Assembly: GCA_009667805.1 (NCBI GenBank)
Contig: CM019064.1
Span: 106,738,328-106,802,327 of the forward strand
Length of the DNA: 64,000 bases
Reading direction: 5' to 3'
DNA from: Leptobrachium leishanense
Taxonomy: Eukaryota; Chordata; Amphibia; Anura; Megophryidae
Within the stretch, counting starts at the first letter, position 1, and each line of letters begins with the position of its first letter. Positions 44,441-55,959 of the stretch are shown here, in pieces. A model generated the notes under the pieces. It saw only the letters and a program-made list of their open reading frames with translations, had not been told where the DNA came from and made no database searches. The translations under genes were made by a program, and so were the position numbers.

Positions 44441-47321
44441 TCACTGCCGCTCCAGGATGTCAGCGGCATTGCTTATGTGCTCCCGCAGTTCCTGGAGCAG
44501 TTCCTGGATGGAATCTATAGTTGTTACAGCCAGGCGTAGCTTGCCGATCGCCATCCGGTTAATTTGCCTAATGCTGGATGATGTGTCCGGTCTGGCTTCG
44601 CCTTCTATATATCCAATAAATGAAAGAGGGAAAATACAGTAAGTAAAGCAGGTTTCTATTTTTGACTGAAAGTCTTGAAAAAATATAACAGTAGTATATA
44701 CCAGTGCTGGAGGCCTCCTGAGGCTCTGACTCCTCCTCCGGCTCCTCCTCTTCCTCCTCCTGCTCCTCTTGTGCTATACATATGTAGCGCTGTGTTTAAA
44801 CCCTTACTGTGGCAGTACCTATTTTTGGCCACCGGAGGGAGACAAGCGCGATAAGAGACACTGAACATTGGGACTACGTTTCCCGGCATGCTTTGCGAAC
44901 AGACACAGGAAGTGGGTGGGACACAGACGCTGTACATCCTGATCCTCGTGGAGATAGCCGGCAGAGCGCGCCAGGGAGTGAAAAAGAGAGAACGCAGTGC
45001 TGCAGAGCGGAACCGTGACTAGGCCGGAGCGCAAGTGTGGCCCATCAGGATTCCAAGTGGGGTTATCCAGCCTTGCAAGAAGGAGACCCAGTGATCCACA
45101 GGCATTACCCAAGCTGCTGTCAAGGAAGCGGAGGACCCTCGAGTTAGGAGTACCGCAGGTCCATTGGATGGGAGAGCAGGCGGTAGCTGTACCAGTCACT
45201 CTTGAAGCTGAAAGAGAGCCAGACAACGGATCCAGTAGCCAGTATCCCAGCAAGGCACCGAGCGGAGGGACGTCCTGCATCAGAGGAACCTTGGTGATCG
45301 AGTGGATGGGTGAGAGGCCTCCAAGGCCGGTTTTATAAAGTCAAGAAAGCCCGCTGCTGTTTATTTCTAAAACCCACAGGGCCCAACTTGACTAGTCGAA
45401 GACATCGTTTAAGAGATTCACTGGCCAGTTGAATAGTACCCGGGTACCATAACACACACATACACTCACAGTTCGGGACTTAACCCGTTCGGGACTCACT
45501 CCCTAGTATTCGAAAAAGGGGCAAAGATTTGCATCTTATTTTGTTTTCCGCTGCGCGTTTCTCGAATTACGAAATATTGTATTCTTTTTCCGCTGCGCGT
45601 TTCTCGAAATTACGAAGCATTGTATTTTTTTTCTGTTCGGACGCGCATTTTTCCGAAATACGAGGCCTCGTATTTCTTTTTCCGCTGCGCGTTTACCGCG
45701 ATACGAAATACTATAAATACATCTACGAACACCGTGTCTCATTATATGCCTTTTACTTTAGTAAACTATATAATTTATAAAATCCACAACGGTGCTGGAG
45801 TATATTTATTCCCTAGTGCGGGGAGACTGACCCGTGGTTCATTTTCAGCGGCTCCTCCGGGAGTGAGCGCTACACATAAAAAAATTAAATTAAAATACAG
45901 TAAACAAAAAATGTTTCTGTTTTTGACCAAAAGTCGTTGCAAAATAAAACAGTATATACCAGCGCTGGTGGTCGCCCGTGGCTCCTCCTCCACTGGGGCA
46001 CAGGTGCCCGCCGGGGCAGATGCTGCCTTCTTCCTGTCTTCTGCCAAATCCAAAAAATAACACGTAAATAATGCAGACTGGAAAAAATGGTATATCTATA
46101 CAATATATTGCCGAAAGTATTGCGACACCCCTCCACTACCCCACTACCAGCTTGACACACCACTACTCCAATCTCATAGTTCTAGAGTCATAAAATATTT
46201 ATTTATTTCTTCTGCACATAGACATATATTACCGTTCAATTATATATTTTTTTCAGAAGTAAACATTACGTTTATTCAATAAAAACTATTATTTGTGTTG
46301 TGTGCGTACAAAACGGATTGTGCGACTGCTTTTATTTATTTTATAGAAGGCCTCAGCCTCCGTTTCACTTTCAGTTTCTGCGAATAAAACTGTGGATATA
46401 GCAGAAACAACAGAAATCCGCCATTTTGTTTTGAAATTTGCATCTAAAGCGTTCAATAATGACACTGCTGCAGCAAACTGAATTGCTGCGCTGCAACAAT
46501 TCAGCAGCTGCTGAGGATGTATTGAAGGCGGCTCTGTTTGGATGCATTTTCAGAACAACTACATGTCCCATCCTACCACTTAGCAGAGACGCAGAGATTT
46601 TTATTGATGCGCAGATGGGAGCCAATATTGGGCAAGCTGCGGGTCTTCTCGTATGCATCACTCAATCACAACAACCTCCCCCCCAACACACTACAGTACA
46701 CACAGTGCCAAAATAAATCCAGCATTGTAACTTCATCTACATACATCAAATGTCACAATTTTCACGAATACGTAAAATCACAAAAAGGAAGAGCTATGGC
46801 AAAAATGCATGTATGACGAGTCGTGAAAACGCAAAGCTATACACAATCACATTGCATGAAAAAAGGACTAGATAAATCAACATATTTCTGTGCACATTAG
46901 CACATGCAAGCACATTATTATTATTATACAGGATTTATATAGCGCCAACAGTTTGCGCAGCGCTTTACAATATAACATGACACTTACGTTTGGCTATGAC
47001 GTGACGGATATGCCTCAGCTGCCCCTGCTCGCGCACCTTGAGGTCGGACCAGCGTTTTCGGAGCTGGTCCTTCGTCCGGTCTTTCCCAAATAATTCCGTG
47101 ATGGTGGTGCGTAGCTTATCTAGGATACGGTCCTTGCGCGCGTTATTCTTTCTGCCGTAAGGGCCCTTACGGCAGTCATAATCTTTAAGATCAAAGATGC
47201 GGACCAGCTCCAGCATCTCGTCAAATGCCATGTTGCTGGCCCGCTTCTTCCTGGGTGTCTCTGGGGTGGAAGCAGATGAGGAGGTGTCCGAATGGGACTC
47301 TCTGTCTCTTCCTTCAGCCAT
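44441..47321 (-). CDS. Four-exon Myb/SANT-like DNA-binding protein gene
   Basis: Predicted exons 47321-46988, 46040-45960, 44773-44702 and 44604-44441 join to 651 nt (216 codons plus TGA) with no interruption. The ATG has A at -3 and G at +4. All introns are phase 1 with GT...AG: donors CGTAAGT, GGTATATAC, GGTATATAC, and acceptors TTTGGCAG, ATGTATAG, ATATATAG. Exon 1 encodes a Ser/Thr-rich lead (residues 1-30), then a Myb/SANT-like domain (about 31-105: MLELVRIFDLKDYDC, LRTTITELFGKDRTKDQLRK, RWSDLKVREQ). Exons 2 and 3 are Pro/Glu-rich. Exon 4 gives a C-terminal amphipathic helix (IDSIQELLQELREHI). Such proteins bind DNA; several are encoded by or derived from PIF/Harbinger transposons. The splice model is inferred from sequence only. 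Confidence 0.72.
44783..45874 (+). mobile_element. Solo LTR in intron 2 of the SANT gene
   Basis: 1,092 bp, TGTAGCGCTG ... GAGCGCTACA, with a 4-bp duplication CATA at 44779-44782 and 45875-45878. It contains a TATA-like ACTATAAATAC at about 45709-45719 on the plus strand. Ahead of that, from 45541 to about 45700, are four imperfect copies of a unit with CCGCTGCGCGTTTCTCG and ATTACGAAAT, plausible enhancer-type repeats. It lies antisense to the host gene. Without it, intron 2 would be 90 bp, close to intron 3 (97 bp). Confidence 0.85.
46101..46200. mobile_element. Tc1-like terminal-repeat fragment in intron 1
   Basis: CAATATATTGCCGAAAGTAT followed by TGCGACACCC is the start of a known style of Tc1-like terminal repeat, next to TA. 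Only this end is seen. Confidence 0.5.
46914..46980 (-). mobile_element. L2-type LINE tail next to the exon 1 donor
   Basis: On the minus strand TTGTAAAGCGCTGCGC, CTGTTGGCGCTATATAAATC and an ATAATAATAATAA end match the L2-type 3' terminus at 60700-60764. It starts about 10 bp inside intron 1. Confidence 0.7.
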
Positions 47322-47440
47322 GATAAATAATTTCTATATTTTTTGGCAATTGTCAAAACTCTCTACAAAAATGGCTCAATAAAGTTACGACATCCGCGCG
47401 CGCGCACGCATGTGCGACCCGCGGACGAAGAATTATCGGA
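47322..47440 (-). promoter_or_regulatory. Putative promoter of the SANT gene
   Basis: The stretch upstream of the ATG includes a CpG cluster (GCGCGCGCGCACGC at about 47395-47410) and an AT box (AAAAAATATAGAAA, about 47333-47346 on the minus strand). No transcription start can be read directly. Assigned from position only. Confidence 0.3.
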
Positions 47441-47793
47441 TAATTGAAAACAAAAAAAACAAGTGATACGCATTTACAAATACAAAATTTACAGAATCAG
47501 CGACATAACCGATAATAGTTTTAATATACGATGTCCAGAATTACCGAAATGGAACCGAAATCACGAATGGAACCGAAATCATGAATAGAGCGAAAATAAA
47601 TTTCGATTTGACACATTTCAAGTCCATTCGAAAATTCCGAAAATATTTCATTTCGGCTTGGAAAACTTTTCGGATCTGCCATTTTCGGATCTAAAAATTT
47701 TTGGAAAATCAGCCGGATCCGAAAACACGAATCGGGAAATTTCGTGAAAATTCCGTAATTCCGAAACCCGAAACGCACATCCCTACCTATAAC

Positions 47794-48039
47794 CTGGGAG
47801 CCAGTGTCTCGAATTCATGACCCTAAATACAGCTAAATCTCAGTGAGAAAAAGAAATAAAATCCTATTACATATATTCATAACCAATGGCCATCTACAGG
47901 CAGAGAGACCCTAATAACCACTTAAACACATAAAACATGTATATGTATATCTTTATATGTCCATAAATATATATATGTCCTTTACTGCTATTTTATATAT
48001 ATGTTTTATGTGTTTTAGTGATTATTAAGGTCTCTGTGC
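47794..48039. other. Flanking DNA outside the hAT element
   Basis: AT-rich with inverted ATATATGT words near 47960-48000. No gene. Confidence 0.35.
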
Positions 48040-48482
48040 TTGTAGATGGTGCTAACTGATACCACTTCTGCAGAATCAGTTAGCACCAGCTACCCCCCCC
48101 CCAAATCACATACTCACCTCTCATCCCACTGCATGAATGGTGGGCTGATCCTCTGTTTCTGGCCGCTGGGAGCAGAGTGAGACTGTAGACAAAAAGTCCC
48201 CAGTCTCCCTCAACAAATCACACCGCGGCCCTGCACGATCTCAAGAGAGTGGTACAGCACAATCCTCCGTGGAGTCCTATGGACAGGAGGTGATACTCGC
48301 GATGGCACGGAAGCGCTGCTGCGAATATCAGAGAGGGTAGTACTGCATTATGGATCAGGCTGCTGAATTAGTACCTGCCCATTAGTATGGTGCTAAAATG
48401 GGGACGCCCCGGGGAAACCTGCAAGCATAGGTTTTCCCAGTTATTATCCCCATTTTAGCACCATTAATGTAATATGAGCCAG
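48040..48482. repeat. Hairpin-bearing repeat, copy 1
   Basis: One end is a hairpin around a CTGCAGAA-type centre (GGTGCTAACTGAT... TCAGTTAGCACC), the other a hairpin with GGTGCTAAAATGGGGA and its complement. The middle aligns in inverse orientation with 54215-54640 (ATTCAGCAGCCTG, CCATAATGCAGTACTA against its relative). Probably a MITE family with hairpin ends. Target duplication not identified. Confidence 0.6.
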
Positions 48483-48976
48483 TGACTTTATTTTTGAAAA
48501 TTACTAATGATTAAAGGGGATTAATAACTTAGAAATATAAAGGTTAATATCTCTGTGGCAATTATATTAGCAAATATGAAGAAATAACAACAACTGTGAT
48601 GATACTGATTGATACTGATCCAGCACACAGGAAGATACTATGTATTATATCTCAGCCTCTTCTATCCATCTAAACAGTAAATCTAGTAATGCTAAGACTT
48701 GGTTACAAAGTCTGACAGGAGGCTGTGTATAGAGCTCTGTAGCATAGTGATAGGGTTTTAATACAATATCCTGTCCTGGTCTCTGTTTGCATGGAGTTTG
48801 CATCACAGCACCTGAGGCTTTATGGACTGCTTTGCCTGGGAGAGTCTACCTCAGCAGGCCACACTACAAAGCAAGGTGAGACGCAACCAGGGGTATAACA
48901 GGGGTAACACAGAGAGAGGACACTATTTGTACAGCATGGCTTCAATTTAGGAGAAAGCATGTGGGTGATAGACATA

Positions 48977-49156
48977 CAGGGTTATTCACAGAAATGTGAA
49001 ACTCTGGAGAGCTTTTGGAGAAGTGAAATTTCTAGGTCAAAATAGCAGATTTGGAAAGTAAGATAAATGGGAGTTTTTTTGGTTTGGCTATTTTGACCTT
49101 GATTTTTCACTTCTCCAAAAGTTCTCCAGAGTTTCACCTTTCTCTGAATAACCCTG
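48977..49156. mobile_element. CAGGGTTATTC element, short form
   Basis: 180-bp near-palindrome with ends CAGGGTTATTCACAGAAA and TTTCTCTGAATAACCCTG and perfect ATA duplications at 48974-48976 and 49157-49159. Confidence 0.88.
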
Positions 49157-49159
49157 ATA

Positions 49160-49608
49160 GTCATAAATCTATCAAAGCTCAGACTTCCAAGAGATCAGTT
49201 AAAGAAATATCAGCCAGGATACAACAATGTGTCCACAACCCCCACTAGGATCGTCACAAAGTATTTTTATTAACAGAATTTCCTATACACTGCTACATAT
49301 ACATGTTTATATATCTTCGGTTCTTGAGTGCCTTCTAATGGGATCTAAATAACTATAAATAAGGAGACAGTAAACAGAACTATACTTTTGCAAACGTTTG
49401 AATACGTAATTAATATTATATCATGACTTTATAAGTAAAAATACCACCACATAAAATGACAAAATACTGTAGATAGTCTACAAGAAGCAAGTGAAGGTAA
49501 ATCCCCCGGTTAGAGCACAATGACATAATGTTTTCAGTTTTTTTATATCTGAATGTAGCATTCACATTGTCTCAGTGTTGGTTGAGACTGCTTTTTCTCT
49601 AAGATAAG
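49160..49608. other. Intergenic, no gene seen
   Basis: Nothing recognised. Confidence 0.4.
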
Positions 49609-49612
49609 TTAA

Positions 49613-49866
49613 AGGAATACTCTATTAACCTGAGTTGTACCCGGAGGGAGTTAACGCCGGCCGTTGCGGCGGGTCCTCCTCTGGCCTGCCTAGCAGCTGA
49701 CGTACGCATGATGCTCATCTTTGGCTGCAGGGGGGCAGCCTTAGTTCAGACTAACAGCGCGCAGGCCACAACGAGGCCCATTGAAGTCAACGGGGCGTAC
49801 TGGTATCAAGGCCCACCCGCTAAAGGGACGGCATAGTACACCCTGCGGTGGGAAAGCGAGTTCCCT
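49613..49866. mobile_element. Candidate TTAA-type MITE
   Basis: 254 bp flanked by TTAA at 49609-49612 and 49867-49870. Ends are AGGAATACTC and, from the other side, AGGGAACTCGC. GC-rich interior, no ORF. A different family from the GGCTNGGGTCAGAC copies. Confidence 0.55.
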
Positions 49867-49870
49867 TTAA

Positions 49871-51067
49871 TTGCTCTTGATTATTAAAAAAAATATAAAA
49901 AAATTGGGCAGTGGCTGTCAGCAGCCTCTGTCCAATTATTTTTTCTCTTTATTTTAAAAGATTTTTTTACTCAGCATTTGCTTCTCTGCAACTTGCATAA
50001 CGTAGGAAGTGCAAATTATGCACCGCTACAACACTTGCTTACTTTATGTACGCTCGTTCTGTAGCACCTGCACAGACGTATGGATAGGAGTGTGCGCTCA
50101 TGCACAGATCTGATCCATCGTCTGAATCTCTGAAACCGCTCACTACAGCAGGTGGTCTCAGAACGTGTAACATCGGACGACCTGTCTGCGCGCTGACCTC
50201 ACTTGTGACTGGCAGACTGCAAAGCCAAAAATCCTGGCTGCCGATGACAATGGATGAGTAGAGGAATCTCTATCACTTCACTCAGCAATTATGCCAGATG
50301 GGCAGCAAGGGTGGAGGGAGAGGGGGCATTTCTCACATCCCGACCATTTTTAAAAGTGGTCAGGATGAGTAAAGTTTTCTTTTAACTTGCTTGATACCCA
50401 TAATTCTAATACTGACTGATCTCATGGGGTACAATCCATATTTTATTATGATTAAATATAGCTATTCTTAACCTTTTGTTTTAAATACATGTTGTTCACC
50501 TTCTGCTCACTCTGCTGTTGGCTTCTACTGGCTCATTTTATACATTTCAAGAAAATTTTTATAGTTTTCTGCCAATTTTTGCCGATTGAATTAAGATAAA
50601 TTGATTTTACATCAAAATGCATATTTATTCTATGTAGCCTTTAGGAGGCAATTTTAACCATTATTGCTGACATGGCATAATGCTGTATTACTGAGTATTG
50701 GGCGAGTGAACGCTAATGAAAACACATGTGTGGGTTGTTGAATCAAGAACAGAAAGGGAAGGATATTGTCCTGATGGCTTTGTGCAATCACTGTGAGGAC
50801 AAAGACATTATTGTGCTCTAAAGACTGTACTTTGAAACCATGCTGAGGATTAACTATTTTGGCAAGTCTGTGCACCTTTCTATTATATATTTCTCTATAA
50901 TCTACCTATAATTTATCACATCTGAATCTATATTTATCCACATCAATTTATCTGCTCTAACTTGAATGAATTCCGTTATTTGAGTCTTTAAAGCTTATAT
51001 AGTCTATGTATTGATGTAAAATGTGTCCAGTTGCTTTTGATATCTTTTTATATTTGTAACATAGACC
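49871..51067. other. Intergenic, no gene seen
   Basis: No motif. Precedes the TA target of the next transposon (51068-51069). Confidence 0.4.
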
Positions 51068-51287
51068 TACAGTTGTGTTCAAAATTATTCAACCCCCACT
51101 GAAATTGAGTGTTTTGGCCAGTTTGACATTGATTTTGATCATTCAGTCATCTTGCTTACAATTAAATCAAAGAGGCACGTGTAGGTCAAACAAATATAAC
51201 ATAACATTTATAATGAAATAACCACAAATGTCTTTTCTGTGCTCACATCATTATCAGTTTTATTCAACCCCCAAGTGACATTCAATC

Positions 51288-52334
<1,047 letters not shown>

Positions 52335-52484
52335 CTAGAAGGAGCTGAGTATCACAGTCATTTTAAAGCTGCCTAATTGGTGCTTATTATGCTTTATTGC
52401 TGCTCCGTGACATCCACAGGTGTTTTCAATACCTGATTGAAAACACTTGAATGAACTTCTGTTCTTCAGAGTGGTAGTCTTTAA

Positions 52485-53685
52485 CCACTTCAATGCGGAG
52501 GACGCGCTGAGCGCGTCCTCCGCATTACTGCTGGTATGCGGAGGACGCGCTGAGCGCGTCCTCCCATTGGGGTCAGCGTTCGGGCGGGTTCCGGCCGATC
52601 GCTGGCCCCCCCGGTGCGGGCTGACATCCTCGATGTCAGCCCAGCATCCGGAACCGCAGCCCGGCGCGCCCCCCCCCCCCGCATGTGCGGAGGAGGCGCC
52701 TGAAAGGGAGGGGGGGAGGTCCTTCGGACCTCTCTCCCTCCCGATCGGCGGCATTGCGGGGGTTAACCCAGGCACCATTTGGAAGGGCACAGCCTGCCCT
52801 TTCAAATGGTGCCTGGCATTAACCCCTGGGGAGCTGGATCGTGAATCGGCGCTGAAAAGCGCCGGTTCGCGATCCTTTCCCGGAGCTGGCCGACATCTTG
52901 GATGTCGGCCAAGCCTTCGGGAACTCCCCCTGAGGACTGGCGTCATCGTGCGTAGCACGATGACGCCAGTCCTAGAGTTAAACCCCTAACTGCCACCAAC
53001 GGTGGAGATAGGGAGTTCCAATGAACTCCCTATCTCCCGATCCATGGCAGCTAGGGGTTAATGTTTGGTATGGTTGGATCGGCCAGAGCATGGCCGTTCC
53101 AACGATACCAAACACGAATGTGAAAAAAGTTTTTTAAAAAAAAATTAAATTAAAATTAAAAATAAAAATATATTTCAAAATAAAATTATAAAAAAAAAAA
53201 ATAAACATTTTTTTTTCTTTTTTTTGGTTCGTTAATGCAGCAATATTGTTCCCATTTCAATTATAATGTGAATAATGATGCTGCACTAACGATTTTGTAT
53301 GCGGTGCGTTTGTTAAAAATCGCGTAATTTTCCCCCAAACAAAATGTAACGAGACCCCATCTCTAATTTTTTTAACAAGCGCACCCCATACAAAATATAA
53401 CCGCAATTGCTCGCATGTTAAAATGTGAAAAAAAACACTTTACACGTTGTAAATTATTGAAAATACATATTTTATTGCATTTTTTGTTATAATATACAGA
53501 CATGACATAACGTATACATATAATAATGACATATTATGAATCTACCGAGTCTGACGGAAAGAACGATATATAATATGTCTGAGTAATATACTAAAATAAG
53601 CCTTCAAAACACGTTTAAACATGATGAGCAAAACCGTAAAAATGACCTCAGCACAGAGGTGTGAAATGCCTCAGCAGCGAAAGGG
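52485..53685. mobile_element. Hairpin-array element, copy A (complete)
   Basis: 1,201 bp flanked by TTAA at 52481-52484 and 53686-53689, with weakly matching ends CCACTTCAATGCGGAGG and, from the right, CCCTTTCGCTGCTGAGG. TTAA plus CCC/CCA ends suits piggyBac-like non-autonomous elements. The GC-rich left 630 bp is a chain of perfect or near-perfect hairpins at 52492-52526, 52540-52564, 52618-52642, 52707-52741, 52760-52826, 52837-52874, 52888-52910, 52933-52973, 53005-53036 and 53062-53112. The AT-rich right part has longer inverted pairs (53232-53290, 53300-53395). No protein gene; long GC-rich frames are artefacts. Confidence 0.85.
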
Positions 53686-53893
53686 TTAAGGGGTTGAATA
53701 ATTGTGTCATTGAAGAATTCACAAAAGAAACATTTACTACTGTATTACAAAACCAATTGATGTCATTTTAGTTGCATATGGTTCTAAAAAAAGTCCTTGT
53801 AGGATTTCATTCTGAATACAATTACAAATGTACACTAAATTCCCTAAAACCCTTTACAGCATTGGGGGTTGAATAATTTTGAACACAACTGTA

Positions 53894-54214
53894 TATATAT
53901 TTGCATATATGTTTCTGTGAATTTCATATGTATGCCTTCCGGTTTATCTAAGTTTAATTTTACTTTATATACTGTATGTCTACATGTTTAGCTATCCATT
54001 TACAGTATATACGTGGGTTTTTATTTTATATGTTATGGGTCCTTTTTTCCAACCCTGCTGTTATGTTTAATGGCTCCAGTTATTAACTTGACAGTTCCGC
54101 AAGAGAACAAAGAGCTATTCCGTGGCAGCTCATTATTCTCTGCACTAGACAGCATTCTGCAAAGAATACCGATCTCTGAACCTGGTGTTAAATGATTTTG
54201 GGCACCGTTACATA
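53894..54214. other. Intergenic, no gene seen
   Basis: AT-rich. Nothing recognised. Confidence 0.4.
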
Positions 54215-54640
54215 CTGCTCGCTAAAATTGGGGACGCAAAGGAGGAAAAGCTGTGCCTGCAGGTTTCTCCTTAGTGTCCCCGTTTTAGCTCCATATTATG
54301 GGGCTGGCACTTATTCAGCAGCCTGCCCTGTAATGCAGCACTAAAGCGTCGCCCTGAGCGTCCCCTCTTGGAGTCCAAAGGACTCCATTGAGGCTTTGAC
54401 AGCCAGGTCACATGACCTGCAGGACCTCACCTCTCGCAAGATCCTGCAGGTTGGTGGAGTGATCGCTGAGGGAGACCGCAGACTTTTTTCCCCATTCTCA
54501 CTCTGCTCCAGATGGCCAGAAGAGGCGGATCGGGCCGCCATTCTGGCCGTGGGATGAGACGTGAGCATCTGATTTTTGGCGGGATTTGAAGCTGGTGATA
54601 ATTTATTCCGCAGAATCGGAATCATTTATTACCAGCTCTA
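54215..54640. repeat. Hairpin-bearing repeat, copy 2 (inverse of copy 1)
   Basis: GTCCCCGTTTTAGCTCCATA, TTATTCAGCAGCCTG and TAATGCAGCACTAAA correspond to the reverse complement of 48340-48420. The far end has a hairpin AGCTGGTGATAATTTATTCC / complement, matching in position the end hairpin of copy 1. A separate small palindrome (CTTTGGTTAACTTTTGAGTT...) follows at 54643-54670. Confidence 0.55.
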
Positions 54641-54670
54641 AGCTTTGGTTAACTTTTGAGTTAACCAAAG

Positions 54671-55477
54671 CGGGACGTAATTAGCGTTTGGACTTTGTAA
54701 TCCTAACGCTTATTAACTCTTTGCGCTTCCCGTGTTAAATATACGAAGCTCAAAGTACAGAAAGCACGCGCTGGAGCCTGGAAAGCACAATCACCGATTC
54801 ACTAACGGGTTTTATAATTCGGGGGAATTTCTCTAAATAACCCCTATACTTCCATCCAGCTTATTACATGCAGCTGCCTGCTTTTTTTTTATTGTCACAG
54901 TTGAGACCTCTAACACCCTTAGATTTGTCCAACCCACTGAATAAAATAATGGGCATTTGCCCGTTCAAAACTACATTCAGGTCACTCATCTGTCCGCAAT
55001 ATAGCTAGTCTTCCACGACTTCTGGCCTGGCTAGATGATGCATGCATCTCCCTAAGCAAACTCCCTTTACCTTAATAGCAGCCACTAATAAATCGTGTAG
55101 GCAGATCCCTTCAATTGAGTATGATCATTCCGGTGGCGGCTGTGTTTTGTTTTTTTAGGCCGCAGGCCTCGGAGGAGGTACTGTGGGCTACCTGGGCCCG
55201 GCCACCAGTCAAAGAATCTAAGATGGTGGCCGGCCCCCTCTGATGATGTCAAAGAGAGCGCGCTGGACGTCTGTAGCTCATGCAAACATTTTTTTACAAA
55301 CTGCATGGATCTGGCTCGCACGTCTAACGCTTGATTGCCCACCCTTTCTTTACTTGTGCCTGTCTTAATACGTATCTCAGTTTTTTCTGTTTTACCTTAC
55401 ATATGATTGCAGTTTCATGATATTGCCATGTATTATGCTAAAAAAACTTGAATAAAACACAGAAATAAAAAAAAACT
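54671..55477. other. Intergenic with a possible LINE tail
   Basis: 55320-55477 ends in GAATAAAACACAGAAATA and an A-run, which looks like the 3' end of an L1-type element. No coding remains upstream. Confidence 0.35.
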
Positions 55478-55680
55478 GCATGGTGCTTATGTGGCGCCAG
55501 CAATTTTGGCTTTGCTCTCCCCACACAGTCCCAGTCACTGCTTAAATATTAATGCGGATCTCTTTCACTGCCTGTGGTTCTGTACATTAATTTATTTTGC
55601 TCGCGGCGAGGAGGTTTGGTTCCCAAATTGTAACCAGGACTGGGCGTTGTTCAACATACTTCCAGATAGTGGCTCTTAAT
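55478..55680 (+). pseudogene. L1/Tx1-type LINE C-terminal fragment
   Basis: Translation LHGAYVAPAILALLSPHSPS then HCLNINADLFHCLWFC parallels AYMAPNRM ... LKCGHSPADLWHCLWFC in the element at 25085. The first cysteine of the knuckle is not obvious, so it is decayed. Confidence 0.6.
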
Positions 55681-55959
55681 CCACATCTGGATCTATGGGG
55701 GTATTTTTATTGCACCTACCAGACATAGAACTATATTTGAGAATACATGCTGGTATTTACGGCAATCCCTGTCGGCTCCTCCGATATTACCATATAAGCA
55801 AACCCCTTCTGGTCTTTCACAATTTCTGAGCAATGTTTCTCATTGATTATGTGTTTTTTACGAACTAGTGCGGTTTGCTTTTGTGACTGAGTCTAAAAGG
55901 TGAGGGGTAGGAGACTCTTGGACTATTAAAATGTAATTTAATATTTATACTGTGATAAT

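Larger units (their letters stand above)
42018..47785 (-). mobile_element. 5.8-kb hAT-type element enclosing a SANT gene
   Basis: Ends TAGGCTTGTGCACCG and, from the right, TAGGGATGTGCGTTTCGG (9 of the first 11 match), with a perfect 8-bp duplication CCTATAAC at 42010-42017 and 47786-47793. Both subterminal zones are dense in TTCGG/CCGAA words, as in the element at 26204. 8-bp targets and TAGGG ends fit hAT. Inside are two 97-bp tandem units (42164-42260, 42261-42357), a partial hairpin-array element (42778-43520), the SANT gene (44441-47321), a solo LTR (44783-45874) and an inverted exon fragment (44194-44415). I find no hAT transposase (no dimerisation-domain or DDE blocks). The strand given is that of the enclosed gene. 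Confidence 0.8.

Noticed and set aside
44819..45338. Frames of 113-153 codons near 45 kb
   Set aside because: They lie inside the solo LTR, and LTRs of this type are non-coding.
52335..52989. Frames of 180-207 codons in GC-rich DNA
   Set aside because: Open on both strands across the hairpin array; composition effect.
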